From Mesodorylaimus sp. YZB2_4 (lineage: Eukaryota; Nematoda; Enoplea; Dorylaimida; Dorylaimidae), in contig JASANH010000895.1 in the NCBI GenBank assembly GCA_030248295.1, forward strand, positions 558,001 to 622,000: a DNA stretch of 64,000 nucleotides. The letters are read 5' to 3'. A model generated the notes under the pieces. It saw only the letters and a list, made by a program, of their open reading frames with translations. It searched no databases and was not told where the DNA came from. Shown here one piece after another: positions 11,600 through 23,769 of this stretch. The position numbers were made by a program, and so were the translations under genes. Position 1 is the first letter of the stretch. Every line of letters starts with the position of its first letter.

Positions 11600-12830
11600 T
11601 TGGAAAACTGATTTGACCCCCTCATATGACTTTGTAGCCGATACGGACTTGCTCCGTTGGAAGAATTGTTTGCGTATCTTATCGTAAAAATTGCTGGTTG
11701 TTTTATGCAAAATAAAGAAACATTATCTGCAGGTATCTAATTATCAAGGATATAATCTAATCTTAATTTTCGTAACATATCGTAATCCATTTGCAATAGG
11801 CAGAGGTTTCCGCAGGACAAGGCCAACCCTCTTATTAAATTTGGTTCCTACCCAGCTCGTTGCCGCGTTATGCTCAAGTCTGCCACCAGTAAGACCAGCT
11901 CTGACTGAAAGACATTTTTGAAAGCACGATTTAGCAGATCTCGCCATACAAAAATTACACTTTTTGGCGGCTGTGCATTTTTTCACTGCCGTCAAGTCAT
12001 TTCTCCTTGATTTATCGACGATAGTTTTGGTTTGGTCGAGCTTTTGCCTACTTAGTCTTGAGCTCCTCGATCGAAGGCGACAGTGTTGTCACTGCACGGC
12101 TTGATTGTCTTGCCATGTCATGTCAAACTTTATCCATGGCCAAGCACTATACGGCGCACTCGAGGGCTAAGGATTTACTATAGCACCACAATAAAAAAAC
12201 AGAGATCCAACCAAACCAAATCTTCCTATCTGTCCGCGGACGAAACACTACTCTGACTGGTCATGGTGCAGAGACTTCGGCCGCCAGGCGAATATGGGCA
12301 TCGACTTTCACTCTCACCTGTTCGGATGATGTTTCTCTTCCGACTTATTCTTAGTCGAAACACTTGTCCAGCTATTGTTGCTGGTGCCACTATCTGCAGC
12401 AATGGACCCAATGCATCGCAATACTAAGGGATTTCTATCCAGTATCGCTCTCTGTGGCAGACTTTTTGGCAATGATTGGTCACTCACTCAGATGCACAAG
12501 AAACCAGCGCCTTCATCGGTATATTCATCGGTATACTTGTGCTCAGATCATTTTTGCTGCCTCCTAGCAATTTGCACCAACAGCGTGAAACGTAAGCTTC
12601 TTGGCAGCTGTTCGTTTTTATTACGCAATGAAATTCACTTTGATCTGCGCGATTTTAGGTCAGAAAATAAACTATACATTTTAAAGGAAACAGTTGTTCT
12701 CTTACTCGCACCGATATTATTTTTACAGCAGTTCTTTGTATGCCCCACCACATCGAAATCAAATAAATACACAGGAAGAAATTTTGACTGCAAAATCAAT
12801 GGCAACAGCTGCAGATCAGCACAGAGGCTC
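11600..12830. other. Intergenic between convergent paralogs 2 and 3
   Basis: Separates the plus-strand pseudogene from the 3' end of the minus-strand paralog 3. Apart from a short SINE-tail match at 12115-12173 I see no gene. ORFs on either strand lack recognisable domains, and the plus ORF at 12375-12941 overlaps paralog 3 as a shadow. Confidence 0.5.
12115..12173 (-). mobile_element. SINE tail fragment
   Basis: Reading the minus strand, CCTTAGCCCTCGAGTGCGCC followed by GTATAGTGCTTGGCCATGGATAAA-like sequence matches the post-tRNA body of the SINE at 56094-56265. The tRNA-like head is absent here. Confidence 0.65.
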
Positions 12831-13951
12831 TTAATCGTAAGTGCATTTTCCATCCTTGACCACTGTCTTTTTAAGCAAATGCCGCAAGCACGGGCTCGGG
12901 CAGCAAACTGCGCCAATGCCAATTCCAGGAAACCAATATAACCCTTTCTCTTCCGGACAATTTTCGTCCGGATTTGGCTTTCCAGAAAGACAAATAGGTT
13001 CAAAAATCTTTTCAGGAGCCACTACAGCACTCGCGTTTAGTGATTGCGAAATTAAAGGCAGCGACGGGCAGCAGTAAGTTTGTTCAACACCGGATGGAGA
13101 AAGAAGTTGTGGCCTTTTTGGATTAGAATCTGGCGTAACGCACCAATATCCTTCGGGACAATAGTCAATTCCAGAATCTGGTATGCACGGCCATAGAACT
13201 CCTCTGAATGCCAGAGGACGTTTGTACGGACAATGGTATTCTAAAGCATGGGCTTCTACAATCAACTACAGTCTAGGGCTCTAATGAGCTGACCTTTTGT
13301 TTTGCAGACGGAATTAACTTGAACAAAACCATCTCTGCAGGCGCATTTGCCGCTCACACAGGCAGCAAAAGCCACAAAGCAGTTATCCATCGGAGAACAG
13401 GGCTCCCCAAGCTCTTTCTCTGAAAAGAATACTTTTATAACGCAGTTCAGTTTTCAAAACAAAAACTCTAACTTGGGAGAGATTTGCTGCAGCTGATCTT
13501 ATCGTCGTTTGGAAAAGCGCCTTCCGCGCAGTCGCATTTTCCATTTATGCATACTAGTGACAGTGTGCTGTTGCAATGAGCATTCGTTTCGCAACACTGG
13601 TCCATACCTAAAGAATGGTTGTCTTCTTGAGTGCCACCCACAATTCAAATATGCCTAAATCTCACCTTGATCAGGAGAAAAAGGTGGGATGCACGGTGGT
13701 GGTGGAGGTGGAGAAGGCGCGGGTGCTGGCGCAGGTTGAGCAAGCGCTGGGTTGCTGTTAACCCAATCCTTCCAAGAGACATCTGGAAGCATAGAAAATT
13801 GTTGAATTGATAAGTTAAAAATTATGGAATTACCTTGTAATGCATTCACATCAAGTCCCAGCTGCTCTTTTAAATCTTTCTCAGTTACTTCAAAAAGAGC
13901 AGGCCGCAAATTAGCAAATAATAAGCATTTGAGAAGTACAACGAAATTCAT
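12831..13951 (-). CDS. Secreted EB-module/lustrin-like protein, paralog 3 (short form)
   Basis: Five exons, in coding order: 13951-13834, 13782-13666, 13607-13473, 13419-13294, 13240-12831, totalling 906 bp (301 aa) with a continuous frame. Order in the protein: signal peptide, EVTEKDLKEQLGLDVNALQG, SWKDWVNSNP, a proline/alanine linker (PAPAPAPSPPPPPP), one CC-type EB module (CCETNAHC...CDC), one EB module (CSPMDNC...CAC), and the lustrin-like exon (CPYKRP, YCPEGYWCV, GVEQTYCC, two further Cys pairs). It lacks the middle modules of paralogs 1 and 4, so the family varies by whole-exon gain or loss. Expected to be secreted; function unknown. Confidence 0.75.
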
Positions 13952-14387
13952 TGCTGATGTCGAGGAGATGTAGTGCCTGCAGCGGCTGAAAATCTCTTTC
14001 GCAGCCTGTTGTGAATAGCCTTGAGAAAGAGACAGCAGGCCCAAAGAAAACAAGTTTTAGAAAAAGGTGTTTCGTCCATATTTGGCTCGCCCTTGGCGCA
14101 GTCAGCAGCTCACACTGCGAATGTAGTTGGCTCAAGAAGAGCGCTCTTTTTGAAAGAAAATTTATAAGAATCCTTGAGCTTTTCAAGAAAGCGGTGTGCC
14201 AACTCCCAATGACACAACCATAAAAAGATAAATACGAGAATGCATGCATTCAGGCAAAATGCATGGGCGCTGCCTGACGCCGCCCATGCCAGCGATCATG
14301 TAGAGCAATATAGTAAGCAGAAAACAGCACAACTGCAGCACTGTACATCCATATCAATTTCCAACATAAGGTACTTAAAACTGCGTT

Positions 14388-17098
14388 TTATACAAGCCAC
14401 CGCTTATATCCAATGCACTTCCAATTTTGTATCACAGGCTCCTTCGCTGGATACCGAACACACGGGTTCGGACACTGAACAGGCCCCGCCCCCAGTCCCG
14501 GAAAGGAATAATGGTCGTCACAATACGAATCATCGGGACACGCCTTGCCGTACAAACAAACGTCTTGAAAAATCTTTTTTGGAGGAGAAGTATTGTTAGC
14601 TGAAAATCTTTGTTTGATCTCAGTTAAGTTCAGGTTTGGTAATGCTGGACAACAATAAGATTGTTCGATGCCAGACGGCGTAAGGAATAGAGCTCTTGGA
14701 CCACTATCGGGGATCAAACACCAATAACCTTTTGGGCGAGTAGATTCGCTTGAGTTGGACGAACAGGGCCAAACTAAGCCCGTGCTGGTTGTCAGAGGTT
14801 TCTTAAACGGGCACGCGTATTCTGAAAGGGAGCTCTGTAGAGTATGCAATTTATGGAAGGCAGCAAACAGGTTTTTTACGCATCGGTCTGCAAATTTTGT
14901 TGATCTGAACAAAACCAGGTTTGCAAGCGCAGCGTCCGTCGTTGCAGAAGGCGAAGGCCGCATAACAGTTGTCTGTTGATGAGCAGAGTTGACCCAGCTC
15001 TTTTCCTGCAGGCAGAGAGTACACGTTATAAGCCATCATCTACAGTATGTATAAATTGAGAAAAACTTACTCGCACGTGGACTAAGTTCACATTCCGCCC
15101 AAGATTCATTCAGGAAATGTCCATCCTTGCAGTCGCACATCCCATCGTTGCAAACAAGACCAGCAGCACTGTTGCAGTGAGTTTCGTCACGGCAACAGAA
15201 TCCAAAGCCTAAAAAACCGCTTGTCAGGATGATCACAAATGATATCCTGCTACGGCTTACTTCTATTTTGGCCCATTGGCTGAACGCATTTTGCTTCGGA
15301 AAGCATCCATTCGTCGATTCGCTCTGCGAGGTCATACAAATTTTAAAAAGGAATGCTGATGTTTGAAATTTTCTTTACCGACACATAATCCATTGCCTTC
15401 AATTGTCCCTGGCTTGCACACGCAGATGTTATTTGGACAGATTGAATCAACAACGATGCACATATCGTCATTTGTGCATTCGCCGCCTAATTCTGTGAAA
15501 TTTAAATTTTGCTAATGAAAACCATTCGAAATTAACTACAAGCATGCAAAATACACTACGTACGAACTCGTTTTTCGCACACCTGGCCTCCGAGTGAGTT
15601 GTACCCTTCCTTGCACTGACACGAGCTATTTCGGCAGACCAAATTCAGACTTTGATTGCAAGGCTTACTGGCGTTGCAGCATTCTTCAAAATCTCCTGAA
15701 ATAAGTCATAAAAGCCTAGAGTTCGAGTGTGCTCGTATTGAGTGACTCGACTTGATGTGAAACCCAGCAAGCGAGAACTCTCTGAGTTAGTTCAGGCTTG
15801 GAGTCCACCCGCGCCTCGTTTGACAGCAGGTGACCCACCCTACTAGCTATAGAGCAGATCCTCTGCATCCCTCTCACCTCTCACCGTCAGCACTTCGACT
15901 GTATAGGCAATTGGGCTCGCGATGTCATGAGGAGGCCGCTGTTCTATTCTAGCTGTGTGCGGCAGTTTAGCAAGCCTGGCTGTGGCCTTGCATATCTGGC
16001 TCTGGGAGACTAATCCTGTATCCGCATAGGGAGGGGGTGGGGGTGGCGAAAGCTGAACGAGCAGGAACGAACGCTGTAGTCAAGAAGCACCTCCCACTAG
16101 GGTGCTGGTACAAGTACAGGTTGACCGCAGCGGAGGTGCTGCTCCCAGTAGAAATGCCAGAGGATCCTGTTGTACCCCACATACTTTTATGTCTGAGTGT
16201 AATGTAACTATGAATGAGTTCGATGAATAGTAGCCAGAATTACTATTGCGCAAAACCTCAGACAACATTCGTACAAAACTAATACACACAAGTATTGGAA
16301 AATTGTAAGGCGCCAGTCAGTCGGAAAGCACACTGCTAAATCATTGAAAAAAGAACATGATATAAGAAAACTACGTGTAAGCTTGTAAGCGGGAACTCAA
16401 CACATACTGCTCTCACTGCCCAACATGTTGTGCTGATAATTTTCAAGCGCTACCCCTCCTCCAGGTGATCGAATTCCAGAAAAGTTGTCTTTCATTAGCT
16501 ACTGTGATTACTCGAAAGTCCACTCGACTTGTTCCCCGGCACCTTAGTCGTTGAGCGTAGTTTCACATTGCAAAGGCAAGATCAGTCATACACCTTTCGA
16601 TTAGTCAATCTGTTTCTGGGTACACTATTCAGAGAATAGCTGATGCTCTGAGAGATGCACTGAAAGCACACGACATAAACACATACTGTAAGGCTAACGA
16701 AGACATTTATGGACATTTATTCGGGCAGGTCGAGCTTGTTCGTCGAGAGTGGTTTATCTCCGACACAACAGAGTCTCGCAGTCACTGGAGCAGTGACCTG
16801 TATTCTAGGCATTTTTGGAAATAACTTACCTTCAATGCCAGTAGGTTCGGCACATGAAATGTGGCTACTGCTTGAAGATTGTTGTTGACCTGCCAATGGA
16901 TTGTTATTAATCCAGTCTTTCCAACTGACTTCTGAAGCGAGGTGATGTGGTTGCTGAAATCTACTGCGTCCAAATTTGCTCACCATTCAACATACTGACA
17001 TCGACTCCAAGCTGTCGTTGCAAATCACTTTCAGTCACTTCATTAGTCACAAGTGAGAGAACTGAAGACACCACAAGACCTGCCAACAGGCAGTGCAT
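14388..17098 (-). CDS. Secreted EB-module/lustrin-like protein, paralog 4 (long form)
   Basis: Eight exons in coding order: 17098-16984, 16931-16830, 15695-15564, 15486-15379, 15323-15261, 15208-15071, 15005-14880, 14821-14388. Total 1218 bp, 405 aa, frame unbroken. Domains: signal peptide; EVTESDLQRQLGVDV; SWKDWINNNP; a Ser/Gln linker; EB-like modules (CCNASKPC, CTNDDMC, CCRDETHC, CSSTDNC), with a short connector exon between the second and third that carries one cysteine; and a lustrin-like C-terminus (CPFKKPL, GIEQSYCC, DVCLYGKAC). One expected Cys of the lustrin repeat (GCPKGYWC in paralog 1) reads RPKGYWC here. Intron 2 is about 1.13 kb, far longer than the other introns, and probably carries inserted repeats. 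Confidence 0.75.
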
Positions 17099-17816
17099 TC
17101 TGACAGCGCTCTGCAAGGCAGTAACAACCTTCGAGGTGGAGAAAGAAAGAAAGAACTTAATGTGGGCACGTGTTGGTGTCTTAAATCCTGTTTAGGAAGA
17201 CGTCATATGCAGAACTGGATTATGTCGGAAACCCAGAAATATTTCGTCATTTTGTTGACCGGCAGGTGGCACGGTTTGCTGAGGTTTCTTAAAATATACT
17301 GTACAATCGATTTGCAACAATTCGGTTTCCGACTGGGACTGTTTTTCATGTCGGATAGCTGTTATATTGCGTGGTTAAGAGCAGCCAACGAATAGCGCGT
17401 TTGAAATCGCGTGCTTGCCCTGTTTATCGTTTATCAGTTTTGGCTCTCTGAAGTTTCGGTCATTTGATGCCATGTATTTTTCTGGCCATGGTCCCGAGGT
17501 GGGTGGAAACAGTAGTATGTATAGTCTAGCTTAAACTGTGTTTTGGGTTCAGTGCTCCTCTTTTTGCTTTATCGCACAATAACAGAAACACAAGAAAAAG
17601 GATTTCCTGCATGGACAAACTCATTGAAACACCCAGTATTTTCTAACGTGCAGTAGATAAAGACATTATGCAGCGCAGCTACTGCTTGTTGCTATGACGC
17701 AAGAATACAGAAAAATAAAGCAGAGCATAAGAAACGACTAAAACATTTGCGCGAAGCATACATACGCATTCTGTCAAGCAGCTGTCCCAGAAACTGCAGA
17801 AGGCTAGAGAATAATC

Positions 17817-19437
17817 AGATCTTGTATGTGCACTTACCATCCACGATAGTCGACCACACAGAGAGATGTGTGAGGCAAGGATTAGGGCAGCATACGCGCC
17901 CGGCACCAATGCCATCGTACAAATAATGTGTTTCCGGTGGACATGGAGAATTAGTGGTATTTAGTGGCTTGCCGTACAAGCACACATCGGCGAATATCCG
18001 CAGCCTGTCGCCAAAAGGATTGATCGTCGCCAATGCGAACATTGGCACTGATGGGCAACAATAGCTTTTTTCGACCCGAATGATCCGCGGACGTCGATAA
18101 TTTTGTTGTTGAGCTTTGAAACCTCTTGAAATATAGCGAATAGTTGTTAGGAACTCGGGGCGTTGATTGGTGATCGGCTCGACGCACCAGTAGCCGCTTG
18201 GACAGCCACTATTCATCGTGTTCATAGTGCATGTCCAGAGGAAGCCTTTTACAGTCAACGGTCTTTTTTAAGGGCAATCATATTCTGAAATAATATTTAA
18301 TAAATCGCATAACCAGTCTTAGAATTTAGTCACTGAAGTTCACTTACCAACTGGCTTACAAGTTCATCCTTCCCGAATGAAATCGTCCTTGCAACTGCAA
18401 ATGCCTTTCTCACAGGTTGCCAAAGCAGCATAACAGTTGTCATTAGCGGAACAAGTTTGACCCAGTTCTTTTTCTTAAAACATTAGATATTATGCCTTAT
18501 ATGAACAGCTGTTCATCACTTACTTGGTCTGTATTCGCAAGTTTTCTGGTATCGATCTGGGAAGTAGTCAGGTTTGCAAGTGCAGAACCCGCCATAACGC
18601 AAGGTTCTGCGTTTGGTCGCAATTATCACTAATGTTGCAACAACTTTTGTAGGCTATAAAGGGGAACAAACTTTAAGAATTTTGCTTTGTTGATGTATGA
18701 CAGTATTCCACCCGCCACTTTCGACCAGGGGTCGCTGGCTTTTGAAGTCAGGCGGTGGGATAGGACACTCACAGCCAGCCAATCAGTACAGTTGCTGGTT
18801 TAGGGCCATCGCTAAGGACAACAGACAAGCATCCGCGGTGCTATTCAGTCAATGAGCACAGTTCCTACCTTCCTCGCAGTCATTGTGGCATGGTCTCCGT
18901 TGGGTGGACCTCCACACTGACGCAGAAAAGTACCCACACTGCCCAGGGAAAGGGGGGATGAGGATTGTAACCGATGAGACCTAGGAGGGGAAACTAAACG
19001 GGAGACTGTCTATACAATAGAAAAAACTGGAAATTTTAAGTTTTTCCTTTCATTACGTGGACTCTACTACTTCACGACACTAAACTCCTTGGTTCCGGTA
19101 ATAAGAATCCCTCTTCCAGTACAGCTGTCAACTTCCATCTCTGCGAAGGATTCTCAGATAGTAGAAGAAGCCATTTACTCTGATTGTAGTCTTTCTCGTA
19201 GCAGACGGGCACTGGCCAATAATATGCAGGGAGAACACTAGGGTTGTTATTCACCCAATCTTTCCAGGTCACCTCTTAAAATCAAGCATGATATTGTAGG
19301 CTGATGCCGAAGACGAGCATCCTGTCACCTTTCAGGTCGTTGACATTTAGACCCAAATATTTTTGCAAATCATCTTCCATTACTTCAGATGCTGATAGCT
19401 GACAAAACGCAACCAAAACAAAAATCTTAAACAACAT
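17817..19437 (-). pseudogene. EB-module/lustrin-like paralog 5, pseudogene
   Basis: The N-terminal exon (19437 downward) reads a good signal peptide, then EVMEDDLQKYLGLNV, followed by TWKDWVNNNP. Three lesions are visible: a frameshift in the CCNISDNC exon near 18600-18640, where the CTCKPDYF part is out of frame; TGA at 18366-18364 replacing the Trp codon of the EGWTCKP motif; and TAA at 18270-18268 in CPYKKP at the start of the lustrin exon. The rest of that exon (18258-17817) is open and well conserved, ending DGKCTYKI as in paralog 6. The defects suggest a recent pseudogene; independent assembly errors are less likely but possible. Confidence 0.8.
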
Positions 19438-19552
19438 TTTTGACTTTCGCATCAGTAGGACCTAGCGAACTGCAATGCGACGAACACGAAATATGAGAGC
19501 TGGCATATTATGAGAATTCCCAACGATTCTTCTGACGACTTATTCAGGTTTA

Positions 19553-19625
19553 AACACGCAAGATAAATCGTCTCTCCTTTTCTAAATAGGCAAACATGCG
19601 CCCATGATCAAAACATAAACATCTG
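19553..19625 (-). promoter_or_regulatory. Conserved upstream block of paralog 5
   Basis: About 116-190 bp upstream of the paralog 5 ATG. It shares AAACACGCAAGATAAATCGT, a pyrimidine run, and ATCAAAACATAAACATCT with the blocks upstream of paralogs 6 and 7. It includes AGATAA, a WGATAR match for GATA factors. Function is inferred only from position and conservation, and the copies may simply be parts of a recent duplication. Confidence 0.4.
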
Positions 19626-19639
19626 CTGAGTTACAGTAG

Positions 19640-20810
19640 TTGCCCAGCGAAGACGCACGCTGGAGTTGGGTACTCGCATGACACTGGTGCGATGCGCGTC
19701 CTACGTCCCACTGCCTTATTACCACCATCAATTAAGCTAATGCTTCTGGGGCCTGAAACAGGCGACACTCATTACTCCCAGCATGCAACAGAGACTCAGG
19801 ATTGGCAGCATATTGTGTCACACCCATATTGCATACCTACTTGCAGCACAAGATGAACTATAGAACATGCATACTGTTTATTTCTCCTTTTTTTCATGCG
19901 GAATATTTGAGCGTCTCAGTGTTAATTACGTTTGAATTATTGCTTCATCTGGCTGCAGTTCGCACCGGCAGCAAACACTTTCTAATCAACAAAGCCGATT
20001 GTACTCGCTGTGGTCGCGGCCGTGACGCTCATCAGACCACATAATTCGAGCCCATGTTCTAGTTCCATGCCAGTCCACGGTGGATCTGTGTAGAAACCAC
20101 GTGGAAGTCAGAATTCCGCGTGGTTCCAGGTATGTCCCCGTGGATGTGCGATGGATCCACGTTTCCATGGAATCCGTGTGGAAGTGCGTGGCTCCATGTG
20201 GTTCCAGGTCAATAGCCAGCTCCAGGTCTATACAGTTTTGAAGATCGTGAAAGTGGCACGTCGGCTCACACATGCGGCTCAGGTGTACTGATACGTACCT
20301 TCAGTACTTGACGCCCCGCGTGAAGGGACTTCGCGATCCATGTCTTGACAAAGGAAAGTTAATGGCCAAGACTTGGAATCGCAAATATTTTGCTAGAACT
20401 ACTATCTCTTTTCTTTGGTTATGTACACGCGGCACTATGCGGGAACATAGAGGGCGAGTATATACTCAAAGAAAACAGGTTATACTAACTCTGACTGTTC
20501 CATCCATCCCAGCTGATTTCAAGCAGCGATAAGCGCTTTTGTTTCCGTTACAGTAGAAAATGCTGCAACTTTAACTATGAATTAGACAATAACAAAAATG
20601 AATATTTTCTGAATAAAAACAAACTCACACTACTTAAGTAATCCCAGCACCAATTTCCTTACAAGAGATACGTATAAAGAGTATTGTGCACGACACAGAT
20701 GGATGATCAAATCACGATCAGGGGCTGCAGAGAAACCACATCAACCTCCAAGCGAAACATACACATTCGAATATGTAGCTGTTCAGAAACTGCATCAGGC
20801 CAGAGGATCG
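19640..20810. other. Intergenic with duplicated sequence
   Basis: Upstream flank of pseudogene 5 and downstream flank of paralog 6. The part at about 19640-19950 is homologous to 22790-23110 (shared GGCGCCTGAAA-like and CCTGCAGCA-like blocks). At 20090-20250 there is a local run of imperfect GTGGAA/CCACGTGG motifs. No gene recognised. Confidence 0.5.
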
Positions 20811-22564
20811 TTAGATATTGTATGTGCACTTACCATCCACGACAGTCGGTTGAACAGAGGGATGTTTAAGGCAAGGATTCGGACAACATACGATTCCAGC
20901 ACCAATGCCATCGTACCAATAGTGGGTTTCTATTGGACACGGAGAGTTGGTGGTGTTAAATGCCCGGCCATACAGGCATACATCAGAGAATACTCGTTCC
21001 CTGCCGCGCACAGGTTTTATTTTTGACAACTTGAACATTGGTACTGAAGGGCAGCAGTAGCTCTTTTCGACCAGCAGAGTTAGCGGTTGCCTATAGCTTT
21101 GTCCATGAAACTCGAAATCACTCGAGGTATAGTGCACTGTTGTTAAGAACTCAGGGCGTTGATTGTTGATTGGCAGTACGCACCAGTAGCCGCTTGGGCA
21201 GTCACTGTCCGTCGTGTTCATCGTACATGTCCACAGGAAGCCATTTACGCTCAATGGTTTTTTATAAGGACAGTCGTATTCTGAAATAAATTCAGCAAAA
21301 AAGACAATAATATACTCGTAATTTACCAATAGGATAAAAGTCTTACCAATCGGTTTGCATGTCCAGCCTTCTTGAGTGAACCCGTCCTTGCAGCTGCAAG
21401 TGTGATTCACACAGGTCGCAAAAGCAGCATAGCAGTTGTCATCGGCGGTACAATTCTCGCCGAGTACTTTTTCTGAAAAGCTTCGATACTGCAACTGGCG
21501 TTGCAAGGGACGGGCATTCAATCAAGTGCATACTCGGTCTATATTCACAAGTTGTCCAGTTTCGATCTGGGAAGTAATCAGGTTTGCAAGTGCAGAGCCC
21601 TTCATGGCAAGCGAGGTTCTGTGATTGGTCGCAATTTTCGCTGATGTTGCAACATTGGTTGAAGGCTGAAAAGGCGAGAGAGAGTTAAGAGTACAGTATT
21701 ATTAATGGAAAAGTAAAACCTTTCACCAGCAAGGTTCTAAACGGCAGGTTAATATCATTTGAGAGTTCTCTCAGTTCGAGGTACAGTACTGGCCCAGGCA
21801 ACCCTTCTTCACCATTTAAGTGCGCATGGAGGGAGTGATTCCTTGATCTAGAAATACTTTTGCGCCTCCAGACACTCAAAAGTATTTCTGGATGATTCCT
21901 GCAAATTTGAGATATTTTCTAAAGTATGTAATGAAGACCCCATTGCAGCAAAGTCCTTTGCAAGTGGGTCAGGCGTCTTCCTCTTATTTTGGGTGCGCAT
22001 TTACGCGAGTGTTTGACTCGCTGTCTGCTTTTGTATTTCATTTACGCTTACCAATGCCGCCCGGACTACGCGTTGTGTGAGATGCACTATCCAATCCCAG
22101 TTTAAAGAGATGTTCCCGGTGACAGGATGGTTCCCGGTATACCGAAAAGTCTATGCTAATACATTTGCATCCCTCTCCCACCCCCATTGAGTGGGGGGAC
22201 GGATGCCTCCAACGCATTAGATCCTTCGTTTGTAACGTGTGTCAAAACGCCATAAAATTTTTTAGTCCGTCGTTCTCACTCAGAACCTATTCCAAATAAA
22301 CAGTTACTTTGATTATAGTCTTTATCATAACAGGTTGGCACTGGCCGAAAGTAAAATGGACGAATGCTTGGATTCTTATTCACCCAATCTTTCCAAGTGA
22401 CCTCTAGAAATGAAACATCATTACAGGCCAACGCACAGGCAGAGCATTCTTTTACCCTCCAGATCATCGATATTAAGACCCAAATATCTTTTTAAATCAT
22501 CTTCTGTTACTTCAGATGCTGATAACTGACAGAACGCAACCAGAACAAAAATCTTGAACAACAT
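20811..22564 (-). CDS. Secreted EB-module/lustrin-like protein, paralog 6
   Basis: Five exons in coding order: 22564-22456, 22403-22308, 21665-21534, 21472-21347, 21280-20811. Total 933 bp, 310 aa, no stop. The protein has a signal peptide (MLFKIFVLVAFCQLSA), EVTEDDLKRYLGLNIDDLEG, TWKDWVNKNP, a Tyr/Pro-rich linker, CCNISENC...CTCKPDYF, CTADDNC...CSCKDGF and a lustrin-like exon (CPYKKPL, DCPSGYWCV, VEKSYCC, VCLYGRAF). It is the intact sister of pseudogenes 5 and 7 and shares an insertion in the lustrin exon (HYTSSDFEF region) with 7. The final exon contains GATGGTAAGTGC, which looks like a splice donor, so an alternative last exon further downstream is possible. Confidence 0.75.
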
Positions 22565-22688
22565 TTTTGAATTTCGAGTCAGTCGAACTGAGCGAACTTC
22601 AATGCGACACATACAAAAGATGAAAAGTTGGCATCTGTTCATTTATATTATGTCAATCCTAAGGTTTCTTTTGATGACTTGTTACGGT

Positions 22689-22760
22689 GTAAACACACAA
22701 GATAAATCGTCCTCTCCTTTACTGAAACGTGCAGCCACGATCAAAACATAAACATCTTCT
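22689..22760 (-). promoter_or_regulatory. Conserved upstream block of paralog 6
   Basis: Lies 125-196 bp upstream of the paralog 6 start. It matches the paralog 5 and 7 blocks, including AGATAAATCGTC and GATCAAAACATAAACATC. A possible GATA-factor site is inferred. Confidence 0.4.
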
Positions 22761-22789
22761 GTGCATAGTTGCTGAACGGACTGCTCCAG

Positions 22790-23700
22790 GAGCCAGCGAA
22801 ACCACGGCCTGCCTGGAGCTGGAAATCTGTGTACCTACTGCGATAAAATTGTGGTGACGGGCGTCCTGCGCTGCACTGTCTTGTTACCAGTATCATTGTA
22901 CAGCTTATGTTCCGCACTGGCGCCTGAAATAGGCGAAACGATACATGATTCCCCAGAATGCAAAAGACACTCGGAATTGGAAATATAACCATATTATATC
23001 ACACGCGATTGAATACCTGCAGCATGAGATAAATTGTTGTAGATATATATATTATGTTTTTTTTTCTTTTTTTCATGGCCGATTTACGTAGTTAGACTAT
23101 CGCTTCAACTTGCTGCGGCTCACGTCGGCAGCAAACACTTACTAATCCAGTGCAAACAAAGATATTCTCGCTGTAGCTGCGGTTGCGACGCTTCTCAAAA
23201 CAACAAAATTTGAGAAATGGCTGCTTTTCAATTTTAAACATCGTAGAAGTGCAGTAGCCTCCCTTCACACATTAATTAAGTGTATGTTTAGCACGAATAC
23301 ATGTCGGCTCACACATGCGGCAGAGATTCAGGTAGGTACCTGAATACTCTATACGTAACTCCAGGAGGTGAAGCCCGCGTGAAGAAACCTGACGCTCCCC
23401 TGTCTTGTGTAGAGAGCATAAACTGAATGCGCCGTTCATCATAGGCGAGTTTCAAGCAGCGATGAACGTTTCGCTTTCCTGCTGTGGAGGAAAATGCGAA
23501 TACTGCTGCTCTGGGCCTTATAAGACACAAACAGATTAATTCAGGATTTCCTGCGCGAAGCAAACTCAGGTACGCTTCTTTTAAGTGATCCTAACACCGA
23601 TTTTCTTGCAAGAGATATGTATAAAGAGTATCGTGCACGACACAAATAGGCAATAAAATCAAGAGCCAGGGCAATGATAAACCACAAAACTAAAATCGAA
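22790..23700. other. Duplicated intergenic segment
   Basis: Homologous to the region upstream of pseudogene 5 (19640-19950), showing that gene and flank were duplicated as a unit. No coding sequence recognised. Confidence 0.5.
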
Positions 23701-23769
23701 ACATACACATTCGAATATGTAGCTGTTCAGAAACTGCATCAGGCCAGAGGATCGTTAGATATTGTATGT

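Noticed and set aside
12375-12941. 188-aa plus ORF
   Set aside because: It runs antisense into the last exon of paralog 3 and has no recognisable feature.
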